A stretch of 64,000 bases of DNA from DAHUYF01 sp035623985. Lineage in GTDB: Bacteria > Pseudomonadota > Alphaproteobacteria > ATCC43930 > CGMCC-115725. Position 1 is the first letter of the stretch, and each line of letters starts with the position of its first letter. The stretch lies in assembly GCA_035623985.1 (NCBI GenBank), contig DASPSJ010000053.1:7268-71267 (forward strand). The letters are read 5' to 3'. The notes below the pieces were generated by a model. It was not told the origin of the DNA, searched no databases, and saw nothing but the letters and a program-made list of their open reading frames with translations. Shown one piece after another: positions 7,246 to 17,333 of this stretch. The position numbers and the translations under genes were made by a program.

Positions 7246-9003
7246 CTAGACGTCCCGAGTCACGCGCAGCACCTCCTCGATGGTGGTGGTGCCGTCGAGC
7301 GCCTTGAGTAGCCCGTCATGGTACATCGTGCGCATGCCCTCGGCGACGGCGACGCGATGAATCTCGCGCGTCTCGGCGTGGCTGAGGACGAGCCGCCGGA
7401 TCGCATCGGACAGCGCCAGGACCTCGATCACGGCGACCTGGCCGCGATAGCCGCTGCCGTGGCAGAGCTCGCAGCCGACGGCGTCGTAGAGCGTCGGCTC
7501 GCGGCCGTTGAGCACCTCCGCCAGGCCCATGCGCGCGACAAATTCCGGCAGCACCCGCCGCTTCCGGCGGCAGGACGGGCAGAGCCGGCGCACCAGGCGC
7601 TGGGCGGTGACGCCGTTCACCGTCGAGGTCACGAGATAATCGTCGATTTTCATGTCGAGCAGCCGGTTGATCGAGCTGGCCGCGTCGTTGGTGTGCAAGG
7701 TCGAGAGCACGAGATGGCCGGTCAGCGCCGCCTGGATGGCGATCTGCGCCGTCTCGAAATCGCGCATCTCGCCGATCATGATGATGTCGGGATTGTGCCG
7801 CAGCAGCGTGCGCAGGATCTCGGCGAAGGTGAGATTGATCTGCGGCTTGACCTGGACCTGGTTGACGCCCTCGAGCTGGTACTCGATCGGGTCCTCGACC
7901 GTGAAGATGTTCTTCTCCGGCGTGTTGAGGCGCAGCAGGCTGGTGTAGAGCGTCGTCGTCTTGCCGCTGCCCGTGGGCCCGGTGACCAGCAGGATGCCTT
8001 GCGGCTGATCGAGCAGGCCGAGAAAGCGCTGCTGCGTGTCGGCGGCGAAGCCGAGCGCGGCGAAGTCCTCCACCAGGCTGGCGCGGTCGAGAACGCGCAT
8101 GGTGACGCGCTCGCCATGCAGCGTCGGCACGGTGGCGACGCGCAGATCGTAGTCGCGGCCGCGGATCGCCACGCGGATGCGCCCGTCCTGCGGCAGGCGG
8201 CGTTCGGCGATGTTGAGCTTCGCCATGATCTTGATGCGCGAGACGATGGCGGCGCGCAGCCGGGCCGGCGGCGCCGGCCCGTCGCGCAGCACGCCGTCGA
8301 CGCGATAGCGGATGGCGAGCCGGTTGTGAAAGGGCTCGATATGGATGTCGGAGGCGCGGCTCTCGACGGCGCGCGCAATCAGCAGGTTGACGAGGCGCAC
8401 CACCGGCGCCTCGCTGGCGAGATCGCGCAGCCGGCTGATATCCTCGTCGGCGCCGCCCTCCTCGACCTCGTCGATCTCGTCGACGATCTGGCCGATCGAG
8501 CTCTTGCCGCTTTCATAGAGGCGTTCATAGGCGAGCTCGACGTCGGACGGCGCGGCGACACGGATCTCGACCGGTTTGCCGGCCAGCAGTCCCAGCGAGC
8601 GCACGGCATAATCGTCGAGCGGATCGGCGACGGCGAGGACGAGTCGCTCGGGCGCGTCGAGCAGCGGCAGAACCCGGGCCTGGCGCAGGAATTTCGGGCT
8701 GGCGCCTTCCAGCACCGGCGCGTCGGGATAATCCCCGGGGGCGACCAGCGGCAGGCCGAGCTCGCGGGAGATGGCCTCGACCACGTCCTTCTCCTGGACG
8801 AGGCCGAGCTTGGTGAGGATCTGCTCGAGCCGCTCCTGGCTCTCGGCGCGCAGATTCAGCGCCCGCTCGGCTGCGACTTCGTCGAGCTTGCCGCTCGCCA
8901 CCAGGCGAGCGGCGAGCGAGCGTTCAAAGGCGAGGCGGTCTTGCCGCACCGGCCCATCTCCCTGCGGCGGCCGATAGGCCGGGCAGCGTTTGCTCCCAGG
9001 CAT
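7246..9003 (-). CDS. gspE: T2SS assembly ATPase GspE
   Basis: Cytoplasmic hexameric ATPase that powers pseudopilus assembly. 585 residues: N-terminal N1E/MshEN-like domain (about 60-165) with LGLVQEKDVVEAISRELGLPL, linker, then the catalytic core with Walker A GPTGSGKT (342-349), an Asp box (TVEDPIEYQLEG), Walker B region with GEMRD (411-415; many homologues have GEIRD), and a His box TGHLVLSTLHTNDA. The tetracysteine zinc motif CPSC (475-478) / CELC (511-514), diagnostic for T2SS/T4P assembly ATPases, is present. First gene of the operon. A GTG at 8949 with a better Shine-Dalgarno sequence (AGGGAG) is an alternative start. Confidence 0.94.
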   Translation of the reverse strand: MPGSKRCPAYRPPQGDGPVRQDRLAFERSLAARLVASGKLDEVAAERALNLRAESQERLEQILTKLGLVQEKDVVEAISRELGLPLVAPGDYPDAPVLEGASPKFLRQARVLPLLDAPERLVLAVADPLDDYAVRSLGLLAGKPVEIRVAAPSDVELAYERLYESGKSSIGQIVDEIDEVEEGGADEDISRLRDLASEAPVVRLVNLLIARAVESRASDIHIEPFHNRLAIRYRVDGVLRDGPAPPARLRAAIVSRIKIMAKLNIAERRLPQDGRIRVAIRGRDYDLRVATVPTLHGERVTMRVLDRASLVEDFAALGFAADTQQRFLGLLDQPQGILLVTGPTGSGKTTTLYTSLLRLNTPEKNIFTVEDPIEYQLEGVNQVQVKPQINLTFAEILRTLLRHNPDIIMIGEMRDFETAQIAIQAALTGHLVLSTLHTNDAASSINRLLDMKIDDYLVTSTVNGVTAQRLVRRLCPSCRRKRRVLPEFVARMGLAEVLNGREPTLYDAVGCELCHGSGYRGQVAVIEVLALSDAIRRLVLSHAETREIHRVAVAEGMRTMYHDGLLKALDGTTTIEEVLRVTRDV

Positions 9004-9457
9004 GGCCGGCGCGCATCAACCTCGTGCCCCGTCAAAGTGTGTCATGAAGCCAACCGATCCCCATCCTAAATTATAGAAAATATCGGAAAGAGCGCTATAA
9101 TTCATCGAAATGTTACTCTTGCGTTGCGATTGAAGCAAGACATGGGCCGGCCGAGCAAGTGCATTGATCGTTAACCATGCCAAGAAGGGATTAAATGGGT
9201 ATTAACGCGCCGGCCGATGAGGATCGCGGATATCGGCGGCGGAGACGCCGGCGGACCGCCGGGCCGGTCGATGCGCCGTAGCACTTTCTTCACCCTGCCT
9301 TTCTAGGATCCCTTCGGGTGAAGGCGACGGCAATGGCTTGCGGCCGAGGATCGCTTGCCGCGGCCGATTGGGGGCCGATTGGGGACGGCAGCGGGATTGC
9401 CGGGGCGGGGCCGAAAATCCGATGGCCGCGAAGCAAGCGACCCACTGAGGGGATGCA
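9004..9457. other. Divergent intergenic region upstream of gspE
   Basis: Separates the minus-strand gsp operon from the plus-strand miniprotein at 9458. Bases 9065-9125 are AT-rich. They contain a perfect TATAAT on the minus strand (9075-9070, oriented toward gspE) and another on the plus strand (9096-9101). Neither has a convincing -35 hexamer at 16-18 bases, so these are candidate promoters only. No credible coding sequence was found in the rest. Confidence 0.45.
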
Positions 9458-9661
9458 ATGGTGAGCAAAGAGCAAGGCCAGCAACGCGTGATGATCCGGT
9501 GCCCGGTGACGGGCCGCGCCGTTCCCACGGGTCTTACGGCCGATCCGGCGACGTGGAGCGCGCGCCCCATCGGCCTCAACCGCGTCTCCTGCCCGGAATG
9601 CAAGCAGGTCCATGCCTGGAGCAAGAAGGACGCTTCGCTCGAAGGCGTCACGCGGTCATAG
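9458..9661 (+). CDS. Conserved small zinc-ribbon-like protein
   Basis: 67-residue soluble protein. It opens with a short charged segment, then VMIRCPVTGRAVPTG and, further on, VSCPECKQVHAWSKKDA. The four-ligand pattern of one upstream Cys and a CPEC knuckle plus nearby His resembles a compact zinc ribbon, although only three Cys are present. A Shine-Dalgarno sequence (GAGGGG) precedes the ATG. Proteins of this appearance are common, functionally undefined small genes in alphaproteobacteria (recollection, not a search). It stands alone between the T2SS operon and the CopD fusion gene, so context gives no role. Confidence 0.7.
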   Translation: MVSKEQGQQRVMIRCPVTGRAVPTGLTADPATWSARPIGLNRVSCPECKQVHAWSKKDASLEGVTRS

Positions 9662-9716
9662 CGGCGCGGCGCGCCGGAGGCTTAGTGCAATGGCTGCAGA
9701 GGCTGCGGTCGCGGGC

Positions 9717-11711
9717 TCAATGAGCATGGACATGGACATGCGGCTGCTGCTCCTGCAGCGGTAGCTGCGCCAGACGATCGAGCTGCGCCAGCAGCGCTGC
9801 CGTATCGGCGGGTTCCGCCATCCAGCGCGCCCGCAGGAAACCGGCGCGGTCGATCAGGAATTCGCAGGGCCCCGATCCGTTGTCGAAGAGCGCATAGGCG
9901 CCTGCCGTATCGGCGCCGGTGGCGGCGGCAAAATCGGGCAGGTCCGTCGGGTCTTCGGCATCTTCGGCCGCGGCATCGGCCGGCACCGCGAGAAGGCCGA
10001 GGCCGGCGGAAGCGAGGCGGCTTTCTGACGATGCCAGCCGCCGCAGCCGCGGCAGCGAGTCGGGAAGACGATAGAAGACCAGCAGAAGCGGTGTTTTCGT
10101 AAATGTCTGTCGCAGCGTAGCCCATTTGCCGCCGCGCTCGAAGATGAAATCGGGCGCCGGTGGTGCCGGACCAGGCGTGACTTCCGGCAGCAACGCCAGC
10201 GGTTGGGCAGAGGCGCGGGTGTGGATGAAGTTGATCAGGTCCCAGCGGCCGCGCTCGTCGACGATCGCGGCGAAGCCCGGCATGCCTCCGGCGGGAATGC
10301 CCTCGCCGATCCACCAGAAAAGGTCGCCGTCGCTGTGCGCGAAGATATGCGCGGCCGTCAGGTCGGCCGGCGCCACCGCCGTGCTTTTCGAAAGCGGCCC
10401 GTCGCCGCGCCCGCCGGCGCCGTGGCAAGCGGTGCAGTTGTCGGCGTAAAGCCGCGCGCCGCGCGCGATCGACGGCGCCGTGAAAGGCACCGGCGACTGA
10501 TAGAAACTGGTGGGATAGGCGGTCACCGCCATGAGCCGAAGCGGCCACCACACGACGGCGAGAAAGAGGAAGAGCCCGCCAAAGGTTTGTATCGTCCGCC
10601 GACGTGGCCAAAACAGGCCATGGCCGAAAAGAGCAAGGCCACAAAGGGCGAGCGCGCCGGCGATGATCGTCTCGATCTGCGCTCGCGGCGCGGTTTCGAT
10701 GGTGGCGAGACTAAGCCTGAACGGAAGCGGCCAGTGCGGCTGGACATGCAGCGCCGGCTGCGTCGTGCCAAGCGCGCCCAGCACCAGGAGAAGCACACCG
10801 CCAAGCCCGGCCTCCGCCAGGGCATTGCGTTGCAACCGCCGCAGCAGAGGGGATGCCGTCCCGGCGGCGGCGCTGCGGGAAAGTTCGGCGGGCAACGATG
10901 TCGACCATCGGCGGTTGACCGCGGCAAACGCCACCATGATTGAAAACAGTGCCGCCTTGAGCAGCAGCAGATGACCGTAGTCGGAGCCGAGAAGGGCGGG
11001 GACGCTGCCGACCAGGGATAGGGTGTCGATCATACCCGTGAGCAGTATGACGCCGATGGCGAGCATCCCCATGAGGGTGAAGCGCCCTGTAACCTCGCGC
11101 GCCGCGGCGGCGCAGGCGCCGCCGTCGCTGCGCCGTGCCGCGGCAAAGAAGAGCACCAGCGGCACGAGGCCGCCGACCCAGGCGCTGGCGGCCAGCATGT
11201 GCACCATGTCGCTGCCGAGGTAGAGGTAGCCCAGCCGGCCGGTCTCCGCCGCGGCATGCCCGACATTGGCAATCATCACCAGCTCCACGGCGCCGAGCCC
11301 CAGTGCCGTCCAGAAACCGAAGGCGGCGGAAGCCGATCCTCGTCGCCCGCCGGCAAGGACCAGGCACAGAGTCAGCAGCAGCGCCAGATACCCCCGCTCC
11401 GCCCAAATCTTTCCGAAATCGGTGGTATCCAATACCGTCCCGCAAATATTCTCCGAGAATACCACTGCCAGCGATCGACCGCTTACGCTTCTCGCCTCCA
11501 TGATCAGCCACAGCAGCCCGGAAAACACGCCCAGCGCCAGGCTCGTCCAAATCAACCGAAACAGCCGCGTGCGGAACGCGGTCATGCCGCCGCCGTCAAG
11601 GTGCTTGCGCAAGGCCGGTTCGGCAGCGAAAGCGGCAAAAACCAGGCTGCCCGCCAGCGAGAGCAGCGAGGCGAAATGCAGAGCGCGCATGAGGGTCATC
11701 AGCGTTTGCAT
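9717..11711 (-). CDS. CopD-type copper membrane protein fused to cytochrome c and a thioredoxin-like domain
   Basis: 664-residue multidomain membrane protein. Residues 1-395 form roughly nine or ten membrane helices of the CopD copper-resistance family, with conserved-looking His in VGHAAAETGRL (151) and DMVHMLAASAWVGGL (171). Next comes a periplasmic mono-heme cytochrome c: CTACH at 426-430 with a likely distal Met at 477 (GGMPGF). The C-terminal part (about 500-640) resembles a thioredoxin/peroxiredoxin-like fold (LLLVFYRLPDSLP, EFLIDRAGFLRARWM) but lacks a CXXC pair. The protein ends in HVHVHAH, a probable metal-binding tail. A role in periplasmic copper handling or electron transfer is inferred. 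No copC is adjacent. The 200 bases upstream hold a short minus-strand open stretch (11739-11873) that may be a gene remnant. Confidence 0.8.
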   Translation of the reverse strand: MQTLMTLMRALHFASLLSLAGSLVFAAFAAEPALRKHLDGGGMTAFRTRLFRLIWTSLALGVFSGLLWLIMEARSVSGRSLAVVFSENICGTVLDTTDFGKIWAERGYLALLLTLCLVLAGGRRGSASAAFGFWTALGLGAVELVMIANVGHAAAETGRLGYLYLGSDMVHMLAASAWVGGLVPLVLFFAAARRSDGGACAAAAREVTGRFTLMGMLAIGVILLTGMIDTLSLVGSVPALLGSDYGHLLLLKAALFSIMVAFAAVNRRWSTSLPAELSRSAAAGTASPLLRRLQRNALAEAGLGGVLLLVLGALGTTQPALHVQPHWPLPFRLSLATIETAPRAQIETIIAGALALCGLALFGHGLFWPRRRTIQTFGGLFLFLAVVWWPLRLMAVTAYPTSFYQSPVPFTAPSIARGARLYADNCTACHGAGGRGDGPLSKSTAVAPADLTAAHIFAHSDGDLFWWIGEGIPAGGMPGFAAIVDERGRWDLINFIHTRASAQPLALLPEVTPGPAPPAPDFIFERGGKWATLRQTFTKTPLLLVFYRLPDSLPRLRRLASSESRLASAGLGLLAVPADAAAEDAEDPTDLPDFAAATGADTAGAYALFDNGSGPCEFLIDRAGFLRARWMAEPADTAALLAQLDRLAQLPLQEQQPHVHVHAH

Positions 11712-11912
11712 GCTCTCCTCCCCGGCGCGCTCCCTCGGTCAGTGGTCGACATCGAATGTTAACGTGCCGCCGCTCGGACGAGCACCGATAGACACGATCC
11801 CCGCGACGGGCTTGCGATGGCCGGGCGGTCGGGGCGTCGGTGCCCGAAGCGGCGGCGGGGTGATGGCGCTCATGGCGCAGGCACGCCATACCGCCGATAG
11901 TCTTCGGCGATC

Positions 11913-12566
11913 TTGGAGGCGATGGATTTTGCCGCCCAGGATGCCGACACCCCGGTCTTCTGCTATTCCAACGCCGACATCCGCAAGGGCGAGGAGGCCG
12001 ACGAGGTGTTCCGATTCGTCGACTTCTGGACCCGCAACCATGGCCGCCCGCCGCGGCATCTCGTCTTCGATTCCAAGCTCATCACCTATCAAGGGCTCGG
12101 CCGCCTCGATAAGGCCGGCATCACCTTCATGACGCTGCGCCGCCGCTCGCCCAAGCTCCTCGCCGAAGTCCAAGCGCTGCCCGCCTCAGCCTGGCGCACC
12201 ATCGATCTCGACCTGCCGCAGCGCAAATATCAAACGCCACGCGTCTTCGAGCAGAAAGTCAGTTTGCACGGGCGCACCTTCCGCCAGCTCTTTATCACGG
12301 ATCTCGGCCACGACCAGCCGACCATCCTGCTCACCAACGACAGGAGCGCCCCCGCACGGCGGCTGGTCGCTCGTTATGCCAAGCGCATGCTCGTCGAGAA
12401 CGCGCTCGCCGACGCCGTGCGCTTCTTCCACATCGATGCCCTCTCCTCCGCCGTCGGCCTCAAGGTCGACTTCGATATGGCGCTCCTCGTCCTCGCCTCC
12501 GGCCTTCTTAACAAACCGGTTGCCGTTCCCTGGCGGCGCGGACAATCTTTGCGACTCCTCGAATGA
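11913..12566 (+). pseudogene. Transposase remnant, truncated and internally deleted
   Basis: 217-residue open frame starting at a TTG/ATG after GGAGG, but beginning in the middle of a transposase domain (VFCYSNADIRKGEEADEVFRF). The central part HLVFDSKLITYQGLGRLDKAGITF and RLVARYAKRMLVENALADAVRFFH reads like the catalytic C-terminal half of a DDE transposase family frequent in Rhodospirillales genomes. After FDMALLVLASGLL the sequence jumps to NKPVAVPWRRGQSLRLLE, which in my memory of the family is the extreme C-terminus, so about 50 residues appear deleted. The N-terminal half is missing and no terminal inverted repeats were found. A dead insertion sequence. Confidence 0.75.
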
Positions 12567-12647
12567 CCAACCAACCCGCCCGCGTTAGGGGAATTCCGCT
12601 GCGTGGAAATCCAGGCTAGAAGAGCGGACAACCGCTCGGGGGACGAA

Positions 12648-13637
12648 ATGCTCTATCGATATTCGGCTGCGCTGTGCATGGTCCTTCTGTCCATAACGCC
12701 GGTGCTGGCCCAGGACAAGGTGACCTTTGGTACAGATTGGAAGGCCGAGGCGGAGCATGGCGGCTATTACCAGGCGATCGCCACGGGGATCTATCGCCAA
12801 CACGGCCTGGAAGTGACGCTGCGCCAGGGCGGACCGCAGGTGAACCATGCACAGCTCCTGGCGGCCGGTCGGCTCGATTTCAACGAGGCGCCGAATTCCT
12901 TCATCGCGCTCAATTTCGTCAACGAGAAAATCCCCATGCTGGCGGTGGCGGCGATGTTCCAGAAGGACCCCTCGGTGCTCATCGCCCATCGCGGCGTCGG
13001 CAATGACACTCTCGCCGCGCTCAAGGGCAAGCCGATCATGATCAGCGCCGACACCCGCGTCGGCTGGTGGCTCTTCCTCAAGGCCAAGTTCGGCTACAGC
13101 GACGACCAGATCCGTCCCTATGCCTTCAACGTCGCCCCCTTCCTCGTCGACAAGCAGGCGGTGCAGCAGGGCTATCTCACCAGCGAGCCTTTCCTCGTCG
13201 AGCAACAGGGCGAGCAGCCGCTCGTCTTCCTTCTCGCCGATGCCGGCTATACCAGCTACGCCTCGGTCATCCAGACCTCGCGCAAGCTGGTCGAGCAGAA
13301 GCCCGATCTGGTGCAGCGTTTCGTCGATGCCAGCATCGAGGGCTGGTACAGCTATCTCTACGGCGATCCCACGCCAGCGAACGCGCTCATCAAGAAGGAC
13401 AATCCGGAAATGACGGACGCGCTGCTCGCCTATGCCATGGCGCACCTCAAGCAATACGGCATCGTCGACAGCGGCGAGGCCGAGAAGAACGGCATCGGCA
13501 CGATGAACGATGCGCGCTGGGAGAATTTCTTTGAGGTCATGGCAAAGCAGGGTCTCTATCCCCAGACGCTGGACTTTCATCAAGCCTATACGCTGCGCTT
13601 TATCGGCAAGCGCGTCGGCATGACCCTCAAGAAATAG
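12648..13637 (+). CDS. ABC transporter substrate-binding protein, NMT1/SsuA type
   Basis: Periplasmic solute-binding protein of 329 residues. The ATG at 12648 is preceded by GGGGGACGAA and opens a clear Sec signal peptide (MLYRYSAALCMVLLSITPVLAQ); an upstream ATG-less extension is less likely. The mature part shows the NMT1/THI5-like pattern: TFGTDWKAEAEHGGYYQAIATG at the N-terminus, then LRQGGPQVNHAQLLAAGRLDF and LTSEPFLVEQQGEQP. Such proteins bind thiamine pyrimidine precursors, sulfonates, nitrate-like or aromatic ligands; the substrate cannot be told from sequence. First gene of a three-gene importer with the ATPase (7 bases later) and permease. Confidence 0.88.
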   Translation: MLYRYSAALCMVLLSITPVLAQDKVTFGTDWKAEAEHGGYYQAIATGIYRQHGLEVTLRQGGPQVNHAQLLAAGRLDFNEAPNSFIALNFVNEKIPMLAVAAMFQKDPSVLIAHRGVGNDTLAALKGKPIMISADTRVGWWLFLKAKFGYSDDQIRPYAFNVAPFLVDKQAVQQGYLTSEPFLVEQQGEQPLVFLLADAGYTSYASVIQTSRKLVEQKPDLVQRFVDASIEGWYSYLYGDPTPANALIKKDNPEMTDALLAYAMAHLKQYGIVDSGEAEKNGIGTMNDARWENFFEVMAKQGLYPQTLDFHQAYTLRFIGKRVGMTLKK

Positions 13638-13644
13638 ACGGGCG

Positions 13645-14405
<761 letters not shown>

Positions 14406-14409
<4 letters not shown>

Positions 14410-15194
14410 ACGGACGCTTCGTCAAGTTTGTCGCGCCGCTCGCGGTGGGCTTGCTTTTTATCCTGGGCTGGGAGGTCCTGGTCAGGCTCGAGCGGATTCC
14501 GACCTATGTGCTGCCCGGCCCGCTGCTGGTGGCGGAGACGCTGTGGCGCGACGGACCGAGCCTTTTGGGTTCGCTGCTGGTGACCTTGCGCATCACGCTG
14601 GCGGCACTGGCGGCCGCGGTGGTCCTGGGCGGCGCGCTCGCCATTCTCTTCTCCCAATCGCGCCCGCTGGAGATCAGCCTCTTCCCCTATGCGGTGATCT
14701 TGCAGGTGACGCCGATCGTCGCGATCGCTCCGCTCATCATCATCTGGCTCAAGGACCAGGTGTTTTTGTCGCTGCTGGTCTGCGCCTGGATCGTCGCCTT
14801 CTTTCCGATCGTCGCCAACACCACGCTCGGCCTCAACAGCGCCGATCGCAACCTCGTCGATCTTTTCCGGCTCTACGGCGCGTCGCGCTGGCAGACGCTG
14901 CGCTATCTGCGTTTGCCGACGGCGCTGCCTTATTTTCTCACCGGCACGCGCATCAGCGGCGGCCTCGCCCTCATTGGCGCCGTGGTGGCGGAATTCGTCG
15001 CCGGCACGGGCGGCACCGATACCGGCCTCGCCTCGCGCATTCTGGAGGCGGGCTACAGGCTGGAGATGCCGCGCCTCTTCGCCGCCTTGCTGCTGCTGGC
15101 GGCGACCGGCATCACCATCTTTGCGGTATTGAGCTGGCTTTCACGGCGGCTTATCGGCCACTGGCACGAGAGCGCGTTGTGGCCGGAGGAATAA
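14406..15194 (+). CDS. ABC transporter permease (SsuC/TauC type)
   Basis: Inner-membrane permease of 262 residues with about six membrane helices (first at about residues 7-27). The EAA-type loop that docks on the ATPase is visible as DLFRLYGASRWQTLRYLRLPTALPYFLTGTRI, recognisable as the binding-protein-dependent transport system inner-membrane component of the NitT/TauT class. The ATG at 14406 overlaps the ATPase stop. No enzyme gene is coupled to this transporter, so its ligand stays open; thiamine-precursor or sulfonate uptake are the usual options. Confidence 0.92.
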
Positions 15195-15209
15195 GTCCGA
15201 CCGGCGCCG

Positions 15210-15605
15210 TCAGGAGAAGATGTTGAGGAGATAACCCTGCATCTGCTGCGCCGTTCGGATCACCTTGAGATTGGCGTCATAGGAGATGCTGGCGATGTTG
15301 GCGTTGACGAGCTGCTGGGCCAGATCGACGTTGGGCGCGGCGACGGTGCCGCTGCTGTTGGCGTAGGGCGAGTTGGGATCGTAGGAGGGGATGCTCGCCG
15401 GCGTCACCGGCTGCTCCACCGCCTGTGTTCCGCCGCCGGGTGTCGCGGTTTGCGCGACATCGATCGGCTGATAGGGCTGCGGCGCCCCGGGCTCGGGCGT
15501 CAGGGGCGCCGTGTCCTGGCTGTTGGCGATATTGCTCGCAGCCGCGGCAAGCCGCTGGCTGGCCGCATTCAAGCCCGAAACGGCGATGGAGATAGGATCG
15601 CCCAT
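15210..15605 (-). CDS. Orphan FlgC-like flagellar rod protein
   Basis: 131 residues from ATG 15605. The N-terminus ISIAVSGLNAASQRLAAAASNIAN is the flagellar basal-body rod/hook N-terminal motif, and the C-terminus LAQQLVNANIASISYDANLKVIRTAQQMQGYLLNIFS is the paired C-terminal helix that packs against it. The middle is a short Pro/Gln/Ser-rich linker with no D1 domain, so overall it resembles a minimal FlgC. No other flagellar gene is in the window, hence an orphan. It may be a repurposed rod-like protein or a member of a split flagellar set. It faces the ABC permease convergently, with only 15 bases between. Confidence 0.75.
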   Translation of the reverse strand: MGDPISIAVSGLNAASQRLAAAASNIANSQDTAPLTPEPGAPQPYQPIDVAQTATPGGGTQAVEQPVTPASIPSYDPNSPYANSSGTVAAPNVDLAQQLVNANIASISYDANLKVIRTAQQMQGYLLNIFS

Positions 15606-15678
15606 GGCAATAAATCTGGGGCGGCGCCGCACCTAAAGCGAGCCCTATCGCCGCGGATTTTACCGGTATTTTAGCGAT

Positions 15679-16635
15679 CTACTCGCCGGCGAGCCGCAGC
15701 GGCGCGGCGGGCAGGCGCGCCACGGCACGCTCCAGCCGCTGGAGGAGCTGCGTCAGCTCGGCCTGGTCGGCGGCGTCGAGCGCCGGGCCCGGCGCGCGGA
15801 CCCGCGCGCTGGCGATAATGCCGCGCCGGCGCAGGACCTCCTTGCGCAAGGCGAGGCCGATGCCCGGCTGCAGCTCGTGCCGCACCAGCGGCAGATAGGC
15901 GTCGAACGCGTCCTCGGCGCCCTCCCGGTCGCCGGCGGCAAAGCGCCGGCACACCTCGACCAGCATCTCCGGAAAGGCAAAGCCGGTCATCGCGCCGTCG
16001 GCGCCGCGGGCCAGCTCTTGCGGCAGGTGGATGCCGCCATTGCCGGCGAGGATGCTGATGCGCCGCTTGCGCTCGGCGTCGGCGGCCCGCACGGCCGCGA
16101 GCTTGCGCAGTCCCGGCGATTCCTCGTGCTTCAACATCTTCAGGCTGGGAAAATCGGCAAAGCAGCGGTTGATCAGCCCCGCCGACATGAAGACCTGGGT
16201 GAGCTGCGGGTAATCCTGCAGCACCACCGGGATGTCGGGTCCGAGTTCCCTCACCACGCCCTCGATGTAGCCATGGATTTGCTCATCGGTCTTGAGGCCG
16301 CTGGCGGGCGCCACCATGACGCCGGCCGCGCCGAGAGCCATGACGCGGCGGGCAAAATCGCCGAGCAGCTTGAGGCCGGGACTGCTCACGCCGACAATGA
16401 TCGGCACGCGCCCCCGCACCCGGTTGAGGCAATGTGCGGCGAACGCCTCGGACTCCGCGGTCGAGAGCTTCGGTGCCTCGCCGAAGACGCCGAGAATGGT
16501 CATGCCATCGACGCCGCAGCCGAGATAGAAATCCATCAGCCGGTCGGTCGAGGACCAGTCCATCTCGCCGCCATCGGTGAAGGGCGTGGCCGAAATGACG
16601 TAGACGCCACGGGCGGTTTCGTCGAGCAGGGGCAT
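15679..16635 (-). CDS. DapA/NanA-family class I aldolase-type lyase
   Basis: 318-residue TIM-barrel protein of the dihydrodipicolinate synthase/N-acetylneuraminate lyase superfamily. ATG 16635 is chosen because GVYVISATPFTDGGEMDW follows directly, as in homologues. Visible family landmarks are GVDGMTILGVFGEAPKLS (phosphate or carboxylate loop region), VPIIVGVSSPG, VVLQDYP where homologues have YN.P, and a Lys in LKMLKHEESPG (about 169) as likely Schiff-base residue. The Tyr-context and Lys-context differ from true DapA, so a 2-keto-acid aldolase or dehydratase is more likely. It neighbours MaoC hydratase and thiolase genes on the other side, suggesting a catabolic role. Confidence 0.8.
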   Translation of the reverse strand: MPLLDETARGVYVISATPFTDGGEMDWSSTDRLMDFYLGCGVDGMTILGVFGEAPKLSTAESEAFAAHCLNRVRGRVPIIVGVSSPGLKLLGDFARRVMALGAAGVMVAPASGLKTDEQIHGYIEGVVRELGPDIPVVLQDYPQLTQVFMSAGLINRCFADFPSLKMLKHEESPGLRKLAAVRAADAERKRRISILAGNGGIHLPQELARGADGAMTGFAFPEMLVEVCRRFAAGDREGAEDAFDAYLPLVRHELQPGIGLALRKEVLRRRGIIASARVRAPGPALDAADQAELTQLLQRLERAVARLPAAPLRLAGE

Positions 16636-16746
16636 GGCGGCCTCGCTGAAAGGGAGGGCGCCGAGTATAGCGTTCGCCGCCCCCGCCCGCACCCTTGAGG
16701 GGCGGGAGGGGCGAGAGACAGATCGCCGCAGCCCGAAGCGCCGGGG

Positions 16747-17205
16747 TCAGAGTGCCGGGATCAGCACCACCACCAGCTCGGCGATGCAGGCCGGACGCTT
16801 GGAGCCTTCGAGCGTCACGGTGGCCTCCGAGGTCATGCGCACGCCCTTCGGCGTCTCCTCGATTTCGGCGAGCCGGATGAGGGCCTTGATGCGGCTGCCG
16901 CTGGGCACGGGCTGGATGAAGCGCACCTTGTTGCAGCCATAGTTGAGCCGCGCCGCGACTTTTTCTACGTGGAAGATCTTGTCGATGAGGCGCGGGATCA
17001 ACGACAGCGTCAGAAAGCCGTGGGCGATAGTGCCGCCGAAGGGCGAGGCCTTGGCGCGCTCGCGGTCGACATGGATCCATTGAAAGTCGTCGGTCGCCTC
17101 GGCAAACCGGTCGATCATTTCCTGGCTGACCGTCATCCACTCGCTTTCGCCGATTGTCTGGCCGAGGGCGGTCTTCAATTCCTGGATATCGGCAAACTGA
17201 CGCAT
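16747..17205 (-). CDS. MaoC-family (R)-enoyl-CoA hydratase-like protein
   Basis: 152-residue hot-dog-fold hydratase. ATG 17205 matches the usual N-terminus; longer in-frame extensions are not supported. The hydratase motif is clear: MIDRFAEATDDFQWIHVD with catalytic Asp40 and His45, followed by SPFGGTIAHGFLTLSL. These residues hydrate trans-2-enoyl-CoA to (R)-3-hydroxyacyl-CoA. The divergent neighbour at 17334 is a thiolase, so the intergenic 130 bases may control both, consistent with acyl-CoA degradation or polyhydroxyalkanoate precursor supply. Confidence 0.9.
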   Translation of the reverse strand: MRQFADIQELKTALGQTIGESEWMTVSQEMIDRFAEATDDFQWIHVDRERAKASPFGGTIAHGFLTLSLIPRLIDKIFHVEKVAARLNYGCNKVRFIQPVPSGSRIKALIRLAEIEETPKGVRMTSEATVTLEGSKRPACIAELVVVLIPAL

Positions 17206-17333
17206 CGGTGAAATCCTGTTCTGGCGGCGCAACGGGCTATTCTTCCCCCAAAGCGTGCGCAGCGTCCAGCGCGCAGGGGTTGACACCGCCGGGAGCGTGG
17301 GCGAGGCTGCCCTAAAATCACGAGGAGAGGCCC

